NCBI GenBank assembly: GCA_030737835.1
Contig: JAUJYN010000039.1
Location: forward strand, 124,001-188,000
Length of the DNA: 64,000 nucleotides
Origin: Acorus gramineus
Lineage: Eukaryota > Streptophyta > Magnoliopsida > Acorales > Acoraceae
Reading direction: 5' to 3'
The notes under the pieces are model-generated. The model was not told where the DNA came from, made no database searches, and worked only from the letters and a program-made list of their open reading frames with translations. A program made the position numbers and the translations under genes. Below, in pieces: positions 10,943 through 22,105 of the stretch; within the stretch, counting starts at the first letter, position 1; every line of letters begins with the position of its first letter.

Positions 10943-12754
10943 CTACACCACTAGCCTGGCCAAAAAGCCACCCGCAGGAGTCTCTTGAACGCTGATCCAG
11001 CAAGCGGCCTCCTCCAGAAGCCTCCAACGACGTACAGCCATGTGGGCGGCCATGCCCAAGGGCTGCCTGCTGAGAGCATCTGCCACGACATTCGCCTTAC
11101 CCGGATGGTAAGCGATGTCACAATCATAGTCCTTCAGGAACTCGACCCAACGTCTCTGACGCATGTTGAGCTCCGGTTGGGACTGCAAATATGTCAAGCT
11201 CTTGTGATCAGTAAAGAGCTCGAACTCCTCGCCATAAAGGTAGTGCCTCCACATCTTCAGCGCAAAGATGATCGCTGCTAACTCTAGGTCGTGGGTGGGG
11301 TAATTCTGCTCATGGGGCTTCAACTGAAGCGACGCGTAAGCCACAACCTTACCGTGCTGCATCAGGACGCAACCCACACCCAACCACGATGCATCGGAGT
11401 AAACTGTGAACCCACCACTCCCAGACGGAAGGGTAAGAACTGGCGCTGAGGTGAGCCTTCGCTTCAACTCCAGGAAGCTCTCCTCGCAAGCTGGGGACCA
11501 CTCGAACTGGACATCCTTCCGAGTGAGGCAGGTAAGAGGAACAGCTATCTTCGAGAAACCCTCAATAAACCTCCTGTAATAACCCGCCAAGCCCAGGAAG
11601 CCCCGAATCTCTGTGGGGTTCGACGGTCGACGCCAATTCGACACGGCGAGCGTCTTGTCCGGGTCCACAGATATGCCCTCGCCGGAAATCACGTGGCCCA
11701 GAAAGGCCATACGCTCCAACCAAAACTCGCACTTACTGAACTTGGCGAACAACTGATGTCAGACCAAAGTCTCCAAGACAGTGCGGAGATGGTCAGCATG
11801 CTCCTCAAGACTCCTCGAGTACACCAGAATATCATCGATGAAGACTACTACAAAGGAGTCGAGGAAGGGCCGAAACACCCGGTTCATCAGATCCATGAAG
11901 GCTGCCGGCGCATTCGTCAACCCAAACGGCAGTACTCTGAACTCGTAGTGCCCATAACGGGTACGAAAGGCCGTCTTTGGAATATCTGACTCCCGGATCT
12001 TCAGCTGATAGTAGCCCAAACGGAGATCGATCTTAGAAAAGACACGCGCTCCCTGGAGCTGGTCAAACAGATCGTCAATCCGTGGCAAGGGGTACTTGTT
12101 CTTCACGGTCCGCTTGTTCAGCTGCCTGTAGTCAATACAAAGACGCAGCGAACCGTCCTTCTTCCGCACAAACAAAACAGGGGCTCCCCACGGAGAAACA
12201 CTCGGACGTGCGAAGCCCTTCTCTAGCAACTCCTCCAACTGCTCCTTGAGCACCTTCAGCTCTGCTGGGGCCATCCGGTACGGAGCTCTCGAAATCGGCT
12301 CGGTCCCCGAAATTAGATTAATCTCAAACTCGATCGCGCGATCCGGCGGTAATCCCGGAAGATCATCGGGGAAAACCTCAGGATATTCCGCCACGATCGG
12401 AGTCTGACTGATATCTGCCCGCAGCGGTGCGTCCTCCTCAGCAATATACGCCAGAAAGCCCTCGCATCCTCCCTGAAGGAGTCTCCACGCCTGGATGGAC
12501 GACACGAACCCCAAAGGGGCTATGTCACGATCGCCCACGAACTGGAAGGACCTCCGACCCGGAAGGTGGAAAGACACCGACCTGGCAAAACAATCGATGC
12601 TGGCGTGACTAGCTGAAAGCCAATCCATTCCCAGGATGGCATCGAAGTCCGTCATGGCGAGCTCTACCAACTCCACTGGAAACTCATGCTCCGCAATCAC
12701 CACAGTACACCCTCGGTACACAGAACAGAGGAGAATACGGTCTCCGACGGGCAA
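10943..12754 (-). pseudogene. Chromovirus C reverse transcriptase and RNase H
   Basis: The 11759-12754 part contains the linker after protease and the RT fingers and palm: [10 protein letters not shown] holds the first catalytic Asp and [11 protein letters not shown] the FIDD box. A TGA stop interrupts it near 11756. The 10943-11752 part contains the RT thumb/connection ([13 protein letters not shown]) and RNase H with YSDAS, ELAAI, FTDHKSL and VADALSRQ motifs. It ends at a TAG near 10942, just before the integrase region. The protein would copy the element RNA and degrade the template. Confidence 0.94.
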
Positions 12755-12957
12755 TGATATCTCCAGATAACATCAAGAGGGGCGGACGCCACGCCCATCC
12801 GTCTCACAAAAGCGGGAGACACGAACGAGTGCGTGGCTCCGGAATCAAATAACACATATGCAGGGAGCTGGGAGATCTGAACAATACCTCGGACCACGCT
12901 ACCCGAAGCCTGCGCCTCCTCAGTCGAAAGTGCTACAACTCGGCCCTGAACAAACAC
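12697..12957 (-). pseudogene. Chromovirus C aspartic protease
   Basis: The catalytic DSGATHSF motif is present in the context AYVLFDSGATHSFVS. The frame overlaps the start of the RT ORF and diverges near 12750, so a frameshift separates protease from RT. The enzyme would cleave the gag-pol polyprotein. Confidence 0.88.
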
Positions 12958-13208
12958 CTCGCAGGCTGCACTGGCTGCCTCCTCTGGTCAACACGGCCAC
13001 CCTGTGCCTGCTGCTGCTGACGCTGAGGCTACTGCTGCTGGCACTGAGGCTGCTGCTGGCGCTGAGGCTGCTGCTAGTATGGCTGTTGCTGTAGCTGCTG
13101 CTGCTGCTGTGGAGGCAGCACGCGGGGTCGGCCAGCATCAGGGCAATTATATAAAATATGCCCGATGCGCTGACAATGGTAACAGCGCCGCGTCTCCGGT
13201 CACCTGGA
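12958..13208 (-). pseudogene. Chromovirus C zinc knuckle and Gln-rich linker
   Basis: The minus strand encodes a canonical CX2CX4HX4C knuckle (CYHCQRIGHILYNC, about 13146-13190), followed by a long polyglutamine stretch encoded by CAG/CAA runs (about 13010-13115) with two internal stops. The + strand therefore shows striking CTG repeats; these are the linker between nucleocapsid and protease and not a separate satellite. Confidence 0.75.
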
Positions 13209-14294
13209 CTAGACTGGTACTGCCGCAATGGGTGTTGGACCTCGCACTGGCACCACATCTACTAGAGTAGCGGCAGCCGCTGACTGATCAAAGCAGGGCC
13301 GCTTCTTCTTACGCTGTCCCTGGTCCTGGCTCCTGGGGGGTCTCTGGTCTGCAGAAGGGGTTGGAACCCCCATGGAGGCTCCGAGGTCTCGCTCGACTGT
13401 CTTCGCCCGAGACACCAAGTCTGAGTACCTCGTGAACGCCTGAGAAGAGACATGCACCCGAATGGTGCTAATGAGACCCATCTCGAAGCGACGGCACCGC
13501 GTCTCCTCATCCATCACCAAGGCTGGGGCGAACCTGGAAAGCCTCGTGAAGCGTGTGGAGTAGTCCGCGACTGACATGGAGCCCTGCGTCAGCTCAAACT
13601 CCCGCATCACGATCTGGCGCGTTGAAAATGGGAAGTACTCCTCCAGGAAATACCTCCAAAACCCCACCCATAAAAGCCGCTCCACTCCCTCGGGAATGTC
13701 CACCGATCGGGTAGCCCACCAGTCTGCGGCACTACCCTTCAGCATGAAGGTGGCCAGGGAGACACGCTGGCGATCAGTGCAGTGCATGGTCGAGAAGATC
13801 TTGTCCACCTCCATCAACCATCGCTCAGGGGCAAGGGGGTCCGCCGTCTGTCCATGGAACTCGGGAGGGTGGAGCTTCAGAAAGGCAGTGAGGCCACTCT
13901 GATGCACTCGCGCTGCAGCCTCTAGCTCCACCTCCCTCTCCAGGGGATCCTGAACTCCCACCACCGGAATCACCACTGGGACAGGGGGCACGTCGGGCAC
14001 CACCGGTGGATCCGCCACCAAGGGGACCTGCGGAACTGCCTCGCGGGCCGCCCTCAGCTCCTAGATCTCTCGTGCCTGCTCAGCTAACGCCCTAGTCTGG
14101 GCCTCCAGTTCTCTGGTCTGAGTTTCCACCAGATCTGCTATATGAGCGTAATCACGCTCCAATGCAGGAGGCTCCTGCGCTGGTCCTGGCCCCATAGCCG
14201 AGGACTCTCCAGTAGCATCCTCACCTTTGGTAGGTCCGGGAACCTCCAAAGGCCGAGAGGGACCACGTCCACGCATTCCTCTACGAGGAGGCAT
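13209..14294 (-). pseudogene. Chromovirus C gag (capsid)
   Basis: The start is MPPRRGMRGRG at 14294, chosen because the same start occurs in element D at 61152. A predicted helical, Glu/Gln-rich stretch follows. A TAG near 14058 breaks the frame; D has a Gln codon at the same place. The 13209-14021 part has the retrotransposon gag core (PERWLMEVDKIF, ADWWATR, FLEEYFP, YSTRFTRLSRFAP). Gag would form the virus-like particle. Confidence 0.92.
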
Positions 14295-14410
14295 ATCAGC
14301 AACCTAAGAAACCAGACACTAGGATCAGAATACTCATATAGAAATCCTAGGACTCATCTCTACGAAAAGAAAACAATTGGCTCTGACAGGACCAGGCTCT
14401 GACAGGACCA

Positions 14411-14423
14411 GGCTCTGATACCA
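14411..14423 (-). other. Primer-binding site of chromovirus C (initiator Met tRNA)
   Basis: The minus strand reads TGGTATCAGAGCC, complementary to the 3' end of plant initiator Met tRNA. It lies six bases inside the 5' LTR edge (14429). Confidence 0.9.
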
Positions 14424-14428
14424 ACTTT

Positions 14429-16365
14429 TGTCACGCCCCAGGGTGGCCGTCCCCGAGACGCGGCAATGGTATATATGATATCAGCAGTCTAAACAGGAGG
14501 TCAATAATATACTCTAAACAACATCAACAATGACAACACAGACAACAATGAGGCTGACATAATATATACACAAATAGCGGAAGCTAAAAGACTGAGTCTG
14601 TAATTCAAAAGACATTACAGACCCGATACATAATCAACTGTCCTATGAGAGCCAATATATACAATGACATCCAAATGTAATACAAACGTGTGCCTAAGCA
14701 CGGAATACAATACATACAATCAAAGGGGGATGCTGATGGCCTCTCACATGCAGAACATGACGCTGCTCCGCTACTGCTGATGTGCCTCGGGGAGCTCCTC
14801 CTTCAGATCCGACTCAGATATAACTGGAGAAAAATATATGCGAGGGGTGAGCCACACGCTCAGTGAATAGCACAACCCATGCATCACAATTCATATTAAC
14901 CTTAGTTAAATTATAGCCTCTAAGTGGCAGTAACTACACAATCCAGTGGGTCGCTACATCGCCGACCCACCACACCCTCACCCTCACCCTCACTCTCAAG
15001 GGTAACATGGTCTTTTGGGACTGACTAGGCTGTTAATCACCCTTGGTCCACCGATAGCCTCTCCTCCACTCTGTAGCTCGCCTGGTCTACTCCCACGATC
15101 AGCACAGTCCGACGCATCGGAGGTACCTACAGATGGGAGCCCTCTGTCAGGACAGCCTGTCTAACGCTGAGGAGTCCCTACACGGATCCAATGAAGGGAA
15201 GAGAAACAGCCTACCAACATGGATACGCTGAGGAGTCTCCCCCACTCGAGCGCGCCCGCGCGCACGCGCGTCCAGCCCTGCGCCTACCCGCGCGTACTGC
15301 GCCCCTACGCGGCATCCCACGCTCACCCCCGCGCGCACCCCGCGCACTGCGTCCCCTCGCAGCACTCCGCGCGCACGCCCGTGCGTCCGCACGTACGAGC
15401 GCACTCCCCAGCGCGCCCGACTGCGCGTGCCTGCACTGCCTGCGCGCGCGCGCTTGCGCGCGCGCTCGCGGATGTGTCCGCACGCGCGGCCAAACCCATC
15501 CCACCACCTCCCTCAGCCCTCCCACACCCCTTAACGACCATGCATACCTTGCACACCCTAATACACATCCTAATCATGCATCTAAACAAGAAATAGGGGG
15601 GAGGAAAGCTTACCCAAGGAGGGGAAGGGAAGGGGAGGAACTCGGGTGCCCTTCGTGCACCGAAACACCACCACCAAAGTCACCACCACCAAGCCCCTTC
15701 TCAGCCTAAGAGTGGCTGAAAACAGAGGAGAAAAGGTGCCATGAGAGGAGGTCAAACAAAGGGAAACACAAATCCAAGACCATGGAAAGGTAGATCGGGT
15801 CCTCACCTTCCTTTCCCTCTTCTAGGGTTTTTATTTTTCACCACTTCTACTAGGTCAAAAGGGGGAAACAAAGGAAGGGGAAGAGAGATTTGTGTGATAG
15901 AGAGAGATGGAGAAGAAGATGAATAGGGGGGAGACTATTGGTGGGCGTGGACCTCACTTAAAGGCCACACACACACACACTCACTTACACTTTGACTTTG
16001 GGTCAACCTATCCACATAAAAAAACAAAAGCAATTGACAAGGTCAAGGGTCAAACTTGACTTGGTCAAAGTCATCTTTGACTTGGTCAAGTCTCCCCATG
16101 ACTTTCCGCTTGGTCAAAACCCGGATACGATTCGGAACTGCCAAATTCTAAAACGTTACCGGAATTCGATGAAATTTTTGTGAGTGGTTTGAAATGGCAC
16201 CAGGACACATAATGTGCAGTTAGATTTTCAATCGAAGTTCTCAAGCTCATGATGATAGCCAAAAGTCTAAAATTTTAGCGGTTCTGATCGAAAAAAGAAA
16301 AAGTTGAAAAACTGCCAGAATGCTCCAATGGTGACCAGAAGGCTAAAAGTGAAACATATATAACA
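14429..16365 (-). repeat. 5' LTR of chromovirus C, internally deleted
   Basis: It is 1937 bp and closely similar to the 3' copy except for one internal deletion of about 680 bp. After GGATACG (about 15221-15227) it jumps into the GC-rich core, losing the candidate splice acceptor and the R/U5-like part. The candidate donor (15613) is kept. Because the two LTRs are identical at insertion, the deletion came later. Confidence 0.9.
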
Positions 16366-16911
16366 TGCTCAGTCAGATCGTCTCTCGGAAGGGTGGTGGG
16401 GGGTTTCAGTTTCCTTGCTGAGGTGGCCGATAGGTCCTCAGGAGGATTCAGGAGTGCTTGTTCGCCACTTACTTTTCTCAAAAAGCAGGAAAAAGTCAGG
16501 TCGGATTTTATCGCTTTCATGGGAGAGTTTGTGGGGTCTCCGCTCTGGGACACGAGCATGCCGTAAACAGGAATCCTCTTTTGCTTTGGGAACTTGGCTA
16601 AAGGAGGTTTTGGGAATTTAGGGTGTAGGTGAGGGTTGGCTAGTGGAAATTAGCCGCCTGGTAGGGGACGGCTAGTTGTGGTTAGCCGCCTAGTGTCTGG
16701 CTCAATTTGGGCAGAACCTGGATAAGAAATGGGTTAGGGTTTGGCAGGGGTTAAGCTAGGTTTAACCTGTTTTGGAGAGGGTTTTGGAGAGTGATTTGGT
16801 GTAGGAAATGGATTTCTCTCTCACTTTCTCTCTCAAGGGTTTTGAAGAGGTAGTGTAGGGTGTGGGTTTTGGAATGAAATGTAAGCCTTGTTTTGAATTG
16901 GTGGTGTTGTA
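16366..16911 (-). repeat. Inner segment of B's 3' LTR, truncated
   Basis: It resumes the LTR after element C and matches the G LTR at about 50270-50850. It contains two short GGCTA/TAGCC hairpins (16636-16692). Homology stops at about 16911, where gag sequence begins directly, so the inner end of this LTR and its polypurine tract are lost. Confidence 0.75.
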
Positions 16912-17603
16912 ATGGATTGGATTCTTTGGTAACCATAGCGACTCAGGAATTTGTTGCTCGTGGCTGAAAAATTGGATAAATGGTCTATCGATAGGGTAGA
17001 AAACCATTGGATAGCCTCTCCTTTTAAGGACATTTAGAATAGTTATACAAGGAGAGGTTCATTGTCTAAGAAGGGACGAGAGTCCAGATAAAAAGCTGTT
17101 AGGTGGACATCTGGGTCTCCACGGCCATTGTACCGGTGATATTTTGGAATTTTAAAATTTGTCGGGAGACTGACGGAAGGGATTTGTTGTAGGTGGTGTA
17201 AGGATGTGTGCTTGGGGGTGGACGGGTTTGTCTCAGAGAGGATTCTCCGGATGGTGTCATCGAGACTTTCGGCCCTGGGTGAATAGGTTAGCGGTCTTGG
17301 ATTTGGTATAACTGGGTAAGGACCCTGTGTGGTTATGGGGGCTACTGGAGCTATATGGGTGACTTGATAAGTAGGAGTATTTGGATAGGTGTAAGCAACT
17401 GGATATGTAGTGGTGACTGGATAAGTAGGAGCACCTGGATAAGCCCTTGGTGGAGTAATTGGTCGGGCATTTTGTGGGGTCACTAGGTCAGTAACAGGGG
17501 TCCCTTGGTTTAAAGAGGATGTCTTGGTCTGTTGGCCAAGGCATTTAGCATGTCCTCCACCGAAAGATACCCTAATGTGTTCATATGTTCCTCTAATCGA
17601 CAT
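16912..17603 (-). pseudogene. B gag fragment (Tat-like)
   Basis: The minus-strand frame at 17043-17603 has a Pro/Tyr/Thr-rich N-terminal region of PTYPV-like repeats. A capsid start follows with KIPKYHRYNGRGDPDVHLTA, the usual Tat/Athila-type gag opening. After stops near 17034-17042 the capsid continues (SLKGEAIQWF, FLSRYGYQ) and ends abruptly at the LTR join at about 16912. Everything downstream in gag and all of pol is missing. Confidence 0.75.
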
Positions 17604-17886
17604 AGAATCTGCTTCTCATAGTTTAACTATTCTGCTTTACTATTGAAGGCGTTATCGCCTTTGAATTGAGCCATTTTGAGATAGATATAGTAATTTTGAT
17701 GGGTGTCTCAAAATAAATAAATAAAGTGATGATTAAAGCAACTTAGTGCAACCAAATGTAAAGCAACGGACAAAGCAGTAAGCTTGGGGGCCACTTGGGG
17801 CCAACCGAAACTTTCCAGAAATAGCAGTTTTATCAAGTTCTTAGCATGTAGAAAAGGATTACCATTTGTCATTTTTTTCACGAAGG
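17604..17886 (-). other. 5' leader of element B
   Basis: This stretch lies between the primer site and gag. It is AT-rich and I see no further motif. Confidence 0.6.
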
Positions 17887-17906
17887 GAGTCCCATCGTGA
17901 TCGCCA
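17887..17906 (-). other. Primer-binding site of element B
   Basis: Three bases inside the LTR edge the minus strand reads TGGCGATCACGATGGGACTC. Its complement ends in CCA and looks like a tRNA acceptor stem plus T arm. The tRNA may be Arg, but the identity is inferred. Confidence 0.7.
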
Positions 17907-18552
17907 ATTTGTCGGTATGTAAAACTTGGGGGGTTCTGTGAACTTGTTCCTGGTCCGTCTCGCGACTGATCAGATCACCAGCGGTAGATTCGTTTCTGAG
18001 CCGCCCAACAGCTTCTTAGAAAGACGAGGTTTTGTATCACCTCCTAATTTCACAAAAAAGCAAGAAAAGTTGGTGTTGCTGTTGATTGCCTCGCGGGGAA
18101 ATTGTGTGGGTTCTCCTCTCTGAGCTACGGGCCTACCGCACACAGAGCTGAAAAACAGGGAATCCTTTTATGCTAGATAAGAACTTGAAAAAGGGGTTGC
18201 TGACATGTGGGAGGGAATGTAAACGTGATCACTGTACAGAATTCAACTAGGAAATGTTAGCCGCCTCTAGTTGATACGTCGGGTATTGGTCAAAAAATAG
18301 ATATATAGCAGAAGTAAATAAAAGTTGTAAAAAGAAGAAAGTGACCACCGTACAGAATTCAACCAGGGGTGTTTGTGTAACGACTGTGAGTTTTAAGACC
18401 TAGTTAGCCTATTTTGTGGAGTGTTTAGTGTTCCAAATTATTAGATTCCTTGTTTCGTTGGCTTTCCAACGCTTCTTACGGATCGTAAATCAGATGCATA
18501 TAGATCAAGTTATGGACCAAGGAGTCAGGCAGTGTCTGACAAATCTTATAGG

Positions 18553-18630
18553 TGTCGTCGGGCACATAGGCGACGGATTGGGTAGAGCCGTCGGGTGATT
18601 GAGCGACGGGCTCAATAAGAGCCGTCGATC
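18553..18630. repeat. CCGTCGG-type inverted motifs in F (first cluster)
   Basis: Short repeats of the type GTCGTCGGGCACATAGGCGACGG and GAGCGACGGGCTC-AA-GAGCCGTCG appear in series and can fold back on one another. A second cluster is at 19612-19770. Confidence 0.6.
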
Positions 18631-19611
18631 TCGGCAAAATTTTGAATTCGAAATTCAGTTCATTTTTGGAAAGAACAAATGCTTTGATTGTGACATTTTT
18701 TGGATTTATTTGGGTCATATTTTGTTCCCCACGTGTGTAAGAGGTTATAAACCTCTCTTTCTCTCTCCTTGCATTGAAACACTAAACCCCTAAAACTTCT
18801 CTTTCTTTTCTCTTCGGCACCTTTGTTGAGGAGGCTCGGGAAGGAGTTTTGGACGAGATTTTGGTGAGTTTCTAGTGATGTTTTGAAGAGTTTTTGACTT
18901 ATAGTAAATCCCTTTGAATGTTGTTTTCATATGATCTCATTTTTAAAGGTTTTCAAACAAAAAGAATAAGTTTTCTTCTTGTTTTTTTTAGGTCTTGATA
19001 TGATTTCGGGTCTTATATTATACCAATGATATGTCAATTATTTCATGTTGTTTTTACAAGTTTTTGATGAAGATATTGAATCTCAATGCGTATGTTGATG
19101 TTTTTTATTTCTTAAGTTTTCTTGTTGGATTATTCCTCAAAACCTTAATAGGATTTAAATGATTTTCGGATCTGATGTTATAGCTAAGGTACTATGAGAT
19201 TTTTTTTAATGTTTTTTAAGCCTTTCATGTAAAAAGGAATATGTTTAAGCATACATCATGTTTAAGTTTATTCATTTTAAGTAGAATCATGTTTTGATCC
19301 TTTAAGCCTTGTTTTAACTTTATATGCATAGATCCAAACCAGTGATGCGCTTTCATGAGTTTTGAAGATTTTAACATAGATCCATCTTTGTAATTGTACC
19401 TATGATGGATCTAGGGTTATTCGACAATGTTTTAAATGAATCCGTGTTCTGTTTTAAATCAATTTCTCGAATACATGATTTGATTTCAATACGAGATTCT
19501 CACTGTTTTTACGCCGTTTTAAAATGACTCGTGTTTTGTTTTCAATGGTAGAATGCTTTAAAATAATTTACAAAAAAATAATAATGTTAGGGTTTCGTGC
19601 TTCTGCCCCGG

Positions 19612-19770
19612 GACGGCCCCTGTAGGAGCCGTCGGGCATGTTCGAGACGGCTCCTAGTGGAGCCGTTGGTTTGTTAAGGAACGACCCAGTAGGAGCCGTC
19701 GGGTTTGTTTCAGATGGCCGAAGGAGGAGCCGTTGGCCTGTCTCTAGACGGTTCTGCCAAGAGCCGTCAG
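19612..19770. repeat. Hairpin array with GACGGCTCC/GGAGCCGTC arms in F
   Basis: At least three hairpins share an arm: GACGGCCCC-TGTA-GGAGCCGTC (19612-19633), GACGGCTCC-TAGT-GGAGCCGTT (19646-19667) and GACGGTTCT-GCCA-AGAGCCGTC (about 19747-19768). Two degenerate ones lie between. Loops are four bases, and G-T wobbles preserve pairing in two cases. Confidence 0.7.
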
Positions 19771-20102
19771 ATCCTGTGAGTACGGGTACCATCAGGTCTC
19801 GTACTGTTTGCACATTTTGTGATCGACTCGTGTCATTTCAGGTCAGGTTAGGTTGCCGTAGACCTATTGGAGTTTGTTTCGCATCTATTGGACCTAAGGT
19901 GAGTGGGTCTTGTCTCCTACGTAGTTTTGAAGGATTTTTATCGATGACTTTTGAATGCTATTTTTGTATAACCTCGAGCATGTCATAATATATAGGTTGA
20001 TGCCTTATTAAGTAGTGTATTGAAAATGTTATTATTTTGAAAACTGTCGCATGCATATTATTGAAATAAAAATATGTGTTGATCATGCATGCATCGCATT
20101 CG

Positions 20103-20250
20103 TCTAGGTGACGTAGCCTAGGTGGCTTAGTCTAGGTGACTACGGTTCAGCATGGACCTAAGTCTATGTGACTTATGTCTAGGTGACATGTGTCTAGGTG
20201 ACAAAATTTCCTGTCTGCGGCTAGGTGCTGTAAATGGCTAGGTGCCATGG
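20103..20250. repeat. Degenerate TCTAGGTGAC repeats in F
   Basis: Around ten copies of a TCTAGGTGAC/GCTAGGTGCC-like decamer are spaced irregularly by 3-12 bases. I see no known protein-binding consensus. Confidence 0.65.
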
Positions 20251-21495
20251 GATACGGGCATGCGTATCCGTTGCATTCATATGCATCATGTGTTTGACTT
20301 GATTTGAGGCATGCATACATAAATGAGATTTTTATCAAGTTGGTTTATTGGAAAATTTTGTAATTTCAAGTATCATAATATTGTATGTTGCAAATTTGTT
20401 TCTTATCAAATATTATTGTGAAATTTGTTTCTTATCAAATATTATTGTGATATCAATTATTATTGGGACCTAAAGGTCCATTAACTGAGCGTGTGGTAGC
20501 TCACCCCTCTTTTTCCTAATCTTTCAGAGTAACCGTTGATCTCGGTGGTGACAATCGTAGCTCGTGCTTTTATCTTCCATTACATCTAGGTGGTTGAATA
20601 AGCCTTCCTTGGCATGTAGTTTCTTTAGTCCCTTCCAGCAAAAACAGATGGATGTTTATGTTAAATCTATTTTGTGTGTAATCATCCGTGTTTAGGATAA
20701 GTCATGTTTAGATCCTAGTTATGGTTTATGATTTGGTTGATTAAATAAATCTCTTTTGTTTTTTTTTTTAAATATGTCCCGTGTTTTATCGAGAAAATCT
20801 ATGGTAACGTACCGTATTCGAGCTTCAAAACGGAGTCTTGGGTACGGGGGCGTTACAATTAGCCACCTCTAGTTGAAACGTCGAGTATTGGTCGAAAAGC
20901 AGATATATAGCAGAAGTAAATAAAAGTTATAAAAAGAAGAAAGTGACCACCGTAGAGAATTCAATGAGGGGGTGTTAGCCGCCTCTAGTTGAAACTTGAG
21001 TATTGGTCGAAAAGCAGATATATAGCATAAGTAAATAAAAGTTGTAAAAAGAAGAAAGTGACCACCGTACAGAATTCAACCAAGGGGTGTTGGTCGTCTC
21101 TAGTTGAAACGTTGAGTATTTGTCGAAACGCAGATATATGAGTAAAGCAGGTAAATAAAGCAAGAAATTACAAATATAGAAATAATAGTAAACCGCCTGT
21201 TACTTGAACCTAGCCATCTACGTCCTACGGCTGGTTTGGACTAGCCATCTGGTACCTGGTTCTTAGTTTTCTAGATTTGGGTAGAACCTAGGTAGGGAAG
21301 TGTTTTGGCTTTGGCTAGGGTTGTGGTAGTGAGGATTGAAAGTGGTGTTGGTGGTTTCCTCTTCTTGATTTGGGCTGCACCTAGGTAGGAATTTGGATGT
21401 GTATGGCTAGGGCTAAGAGAGGTTTAGGACAATGGTTAGAGGGGTGTTTATGGAGAGTGGAATTTGGTAAAAATGGTTTTCCTTCTCTCTCAACT

Positions 21496-21533
21496 AATGC
21501 TCTCTCTCTCTCTCTCTTTCTCTCTACCACACA
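21496..21533. repeat. (CT)n-rich tract
   Basis: This is a pyrimidine run of CTCTCT/CTTTCT inside B's 5' LTR. On the minus strand it lies downstream of the TATA-like box. Confidence 0.8.
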
Positions 21534-22040
21534 CTAAGAAATGAAATTGTCCACCCCTTTGGTTCTCACCCCTACCCCTCCTTTTATAGTAGAAAAGGAT
21601 TATAGGATTATCCCTTGGTCAATAGAATGGGTTGGGTAAGAGGGTGTGGCTAAGTAAACATCATTGCAAAAAGACGCACTCAATGGTCCATTGGGTAATA
21701 GCATGGGTTGGACAAGAGGGTGAGACTAAGTTACTTCACATCTAAGTAAAGCTGCTTTGTGCTTCCTGGATGTGTCCAGGTGAAGGTCGGCTACCCTAAT
21801 GCAGCCTCCCGGGCAGGGTCGACTAGTTTTAATTAGCCACCCAGGGAGGGGCGGCTAGTTAAGAGATGCCGTCGGTATAATGACCTGTCAAACTCCAATC
21901 TCTGACAAGTGGTGGCTTGGGGCAATTACTAGGGTTGAACCGTCAGAGAAGGGGCAGCTAAAAGGAACAAACCACCGCAATCATCAGCATTAAATGCTGC
22001 TTTATGTCCCATCTAAGGGAAGCGGTTGGGGGCGGTTTAA

Positions 22041-22105
22041 GGGGCGGCTAGTTGTATTTAGCCGTCCGAGGAAAAGGGACGGCTCCTTTGGAGTAGCCGA
22101 CCTAT
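22041..22105. repeat. Paired hairpins in B's 5' LTR
   Basis: GGGCGGCTA-GTTGTATT-TAGCCGTCC is followed by GGACGGCTCC-TTT-GGAGTAGCCG. The second has one bulged base. The same pairing scheme recurs in the G LTR at 50982-51266. Confidence 0.7.

Larger units (their letters stand above)
6843..16365 (-). mobile_element. Chromovirus (Tekay-like Ty3/gypsy) element C
   Basis: Long LTRs (6843-9457 and 14429-16365) bracket a 5-kb interior with gag, protease, RT, RNase H, integrase and chromodomain on the minus strand. The flanking 5-mers are GGCTC (left) and TGCTC (right), 4 of 5 matching, and rejoining them restores the B-family LTR sequence seen at 50260 onward. An initiator-Met primer site and a polypurine tract are present. 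The GVRGKLSPRFIGPF stretch in integrase and the C-terminal chromodomain are typical of the Tekay/Del chromoviruses. At least four stops and some frameshifts break the polyprotein. Confidence 0.95.
18376..20857 (+). mobile_element. Solo LTR F (chromovirus-like)
   Basis: A 2482-bp block is bounded by TGTAACG and CGTTACA inside the 115-bp tandem array, with no internal coding domains, primer site or polypurine tract. It shares the GAGCGTGTGG..CTCACCCCT motif (20487-20508) with the LTRs of C, D, E and K. The flanking 5-mers (GTTTG, ATTAG) match poorly, so the target duplication is not clean. A single LTR with no interior is the usual product of LTR-LTR recombination. Orientation is inferred from the shared motif. 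Confidence 0.75.
18258..21180. repeat. Tandem units of about 115 bp in B's 5' LTR, split by F
   Basis: Each unit begins TTAGCCGCCTCTAGTTG and includes AGATATATAGCAGAAGTAAA and GAAGAAAGTGACCACCGTA. One unit lies at 18258-18372, then the 2.5-kb solo LTR F intervenes, and about three more follow at 20859-21180, the last diverged. The other LTRs of this family (16366-16911 and 50120-51418) do not show the array, so it is a local expansion. Confidence 0.8.

Noticed and set aside
13004-13130. CTG trinucleotide expansion
   Set aside because: It is the antisense view of the polyglutamine linker in C's gag-protease region.
15582-15806. A 65-74 codon frame conserved in both LTRs of C (also 8668-8865)
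   Set aside because: LTR copies are alike by origin, and the related LTRs of D, E and K do not preserve the frame, so a translated upstream ORF is not supported.
17887-17906. tRNA gene
   Set aside because: Only the acceptor and T-arm end matches, next to an LTR edge; it is a primer-binding site.
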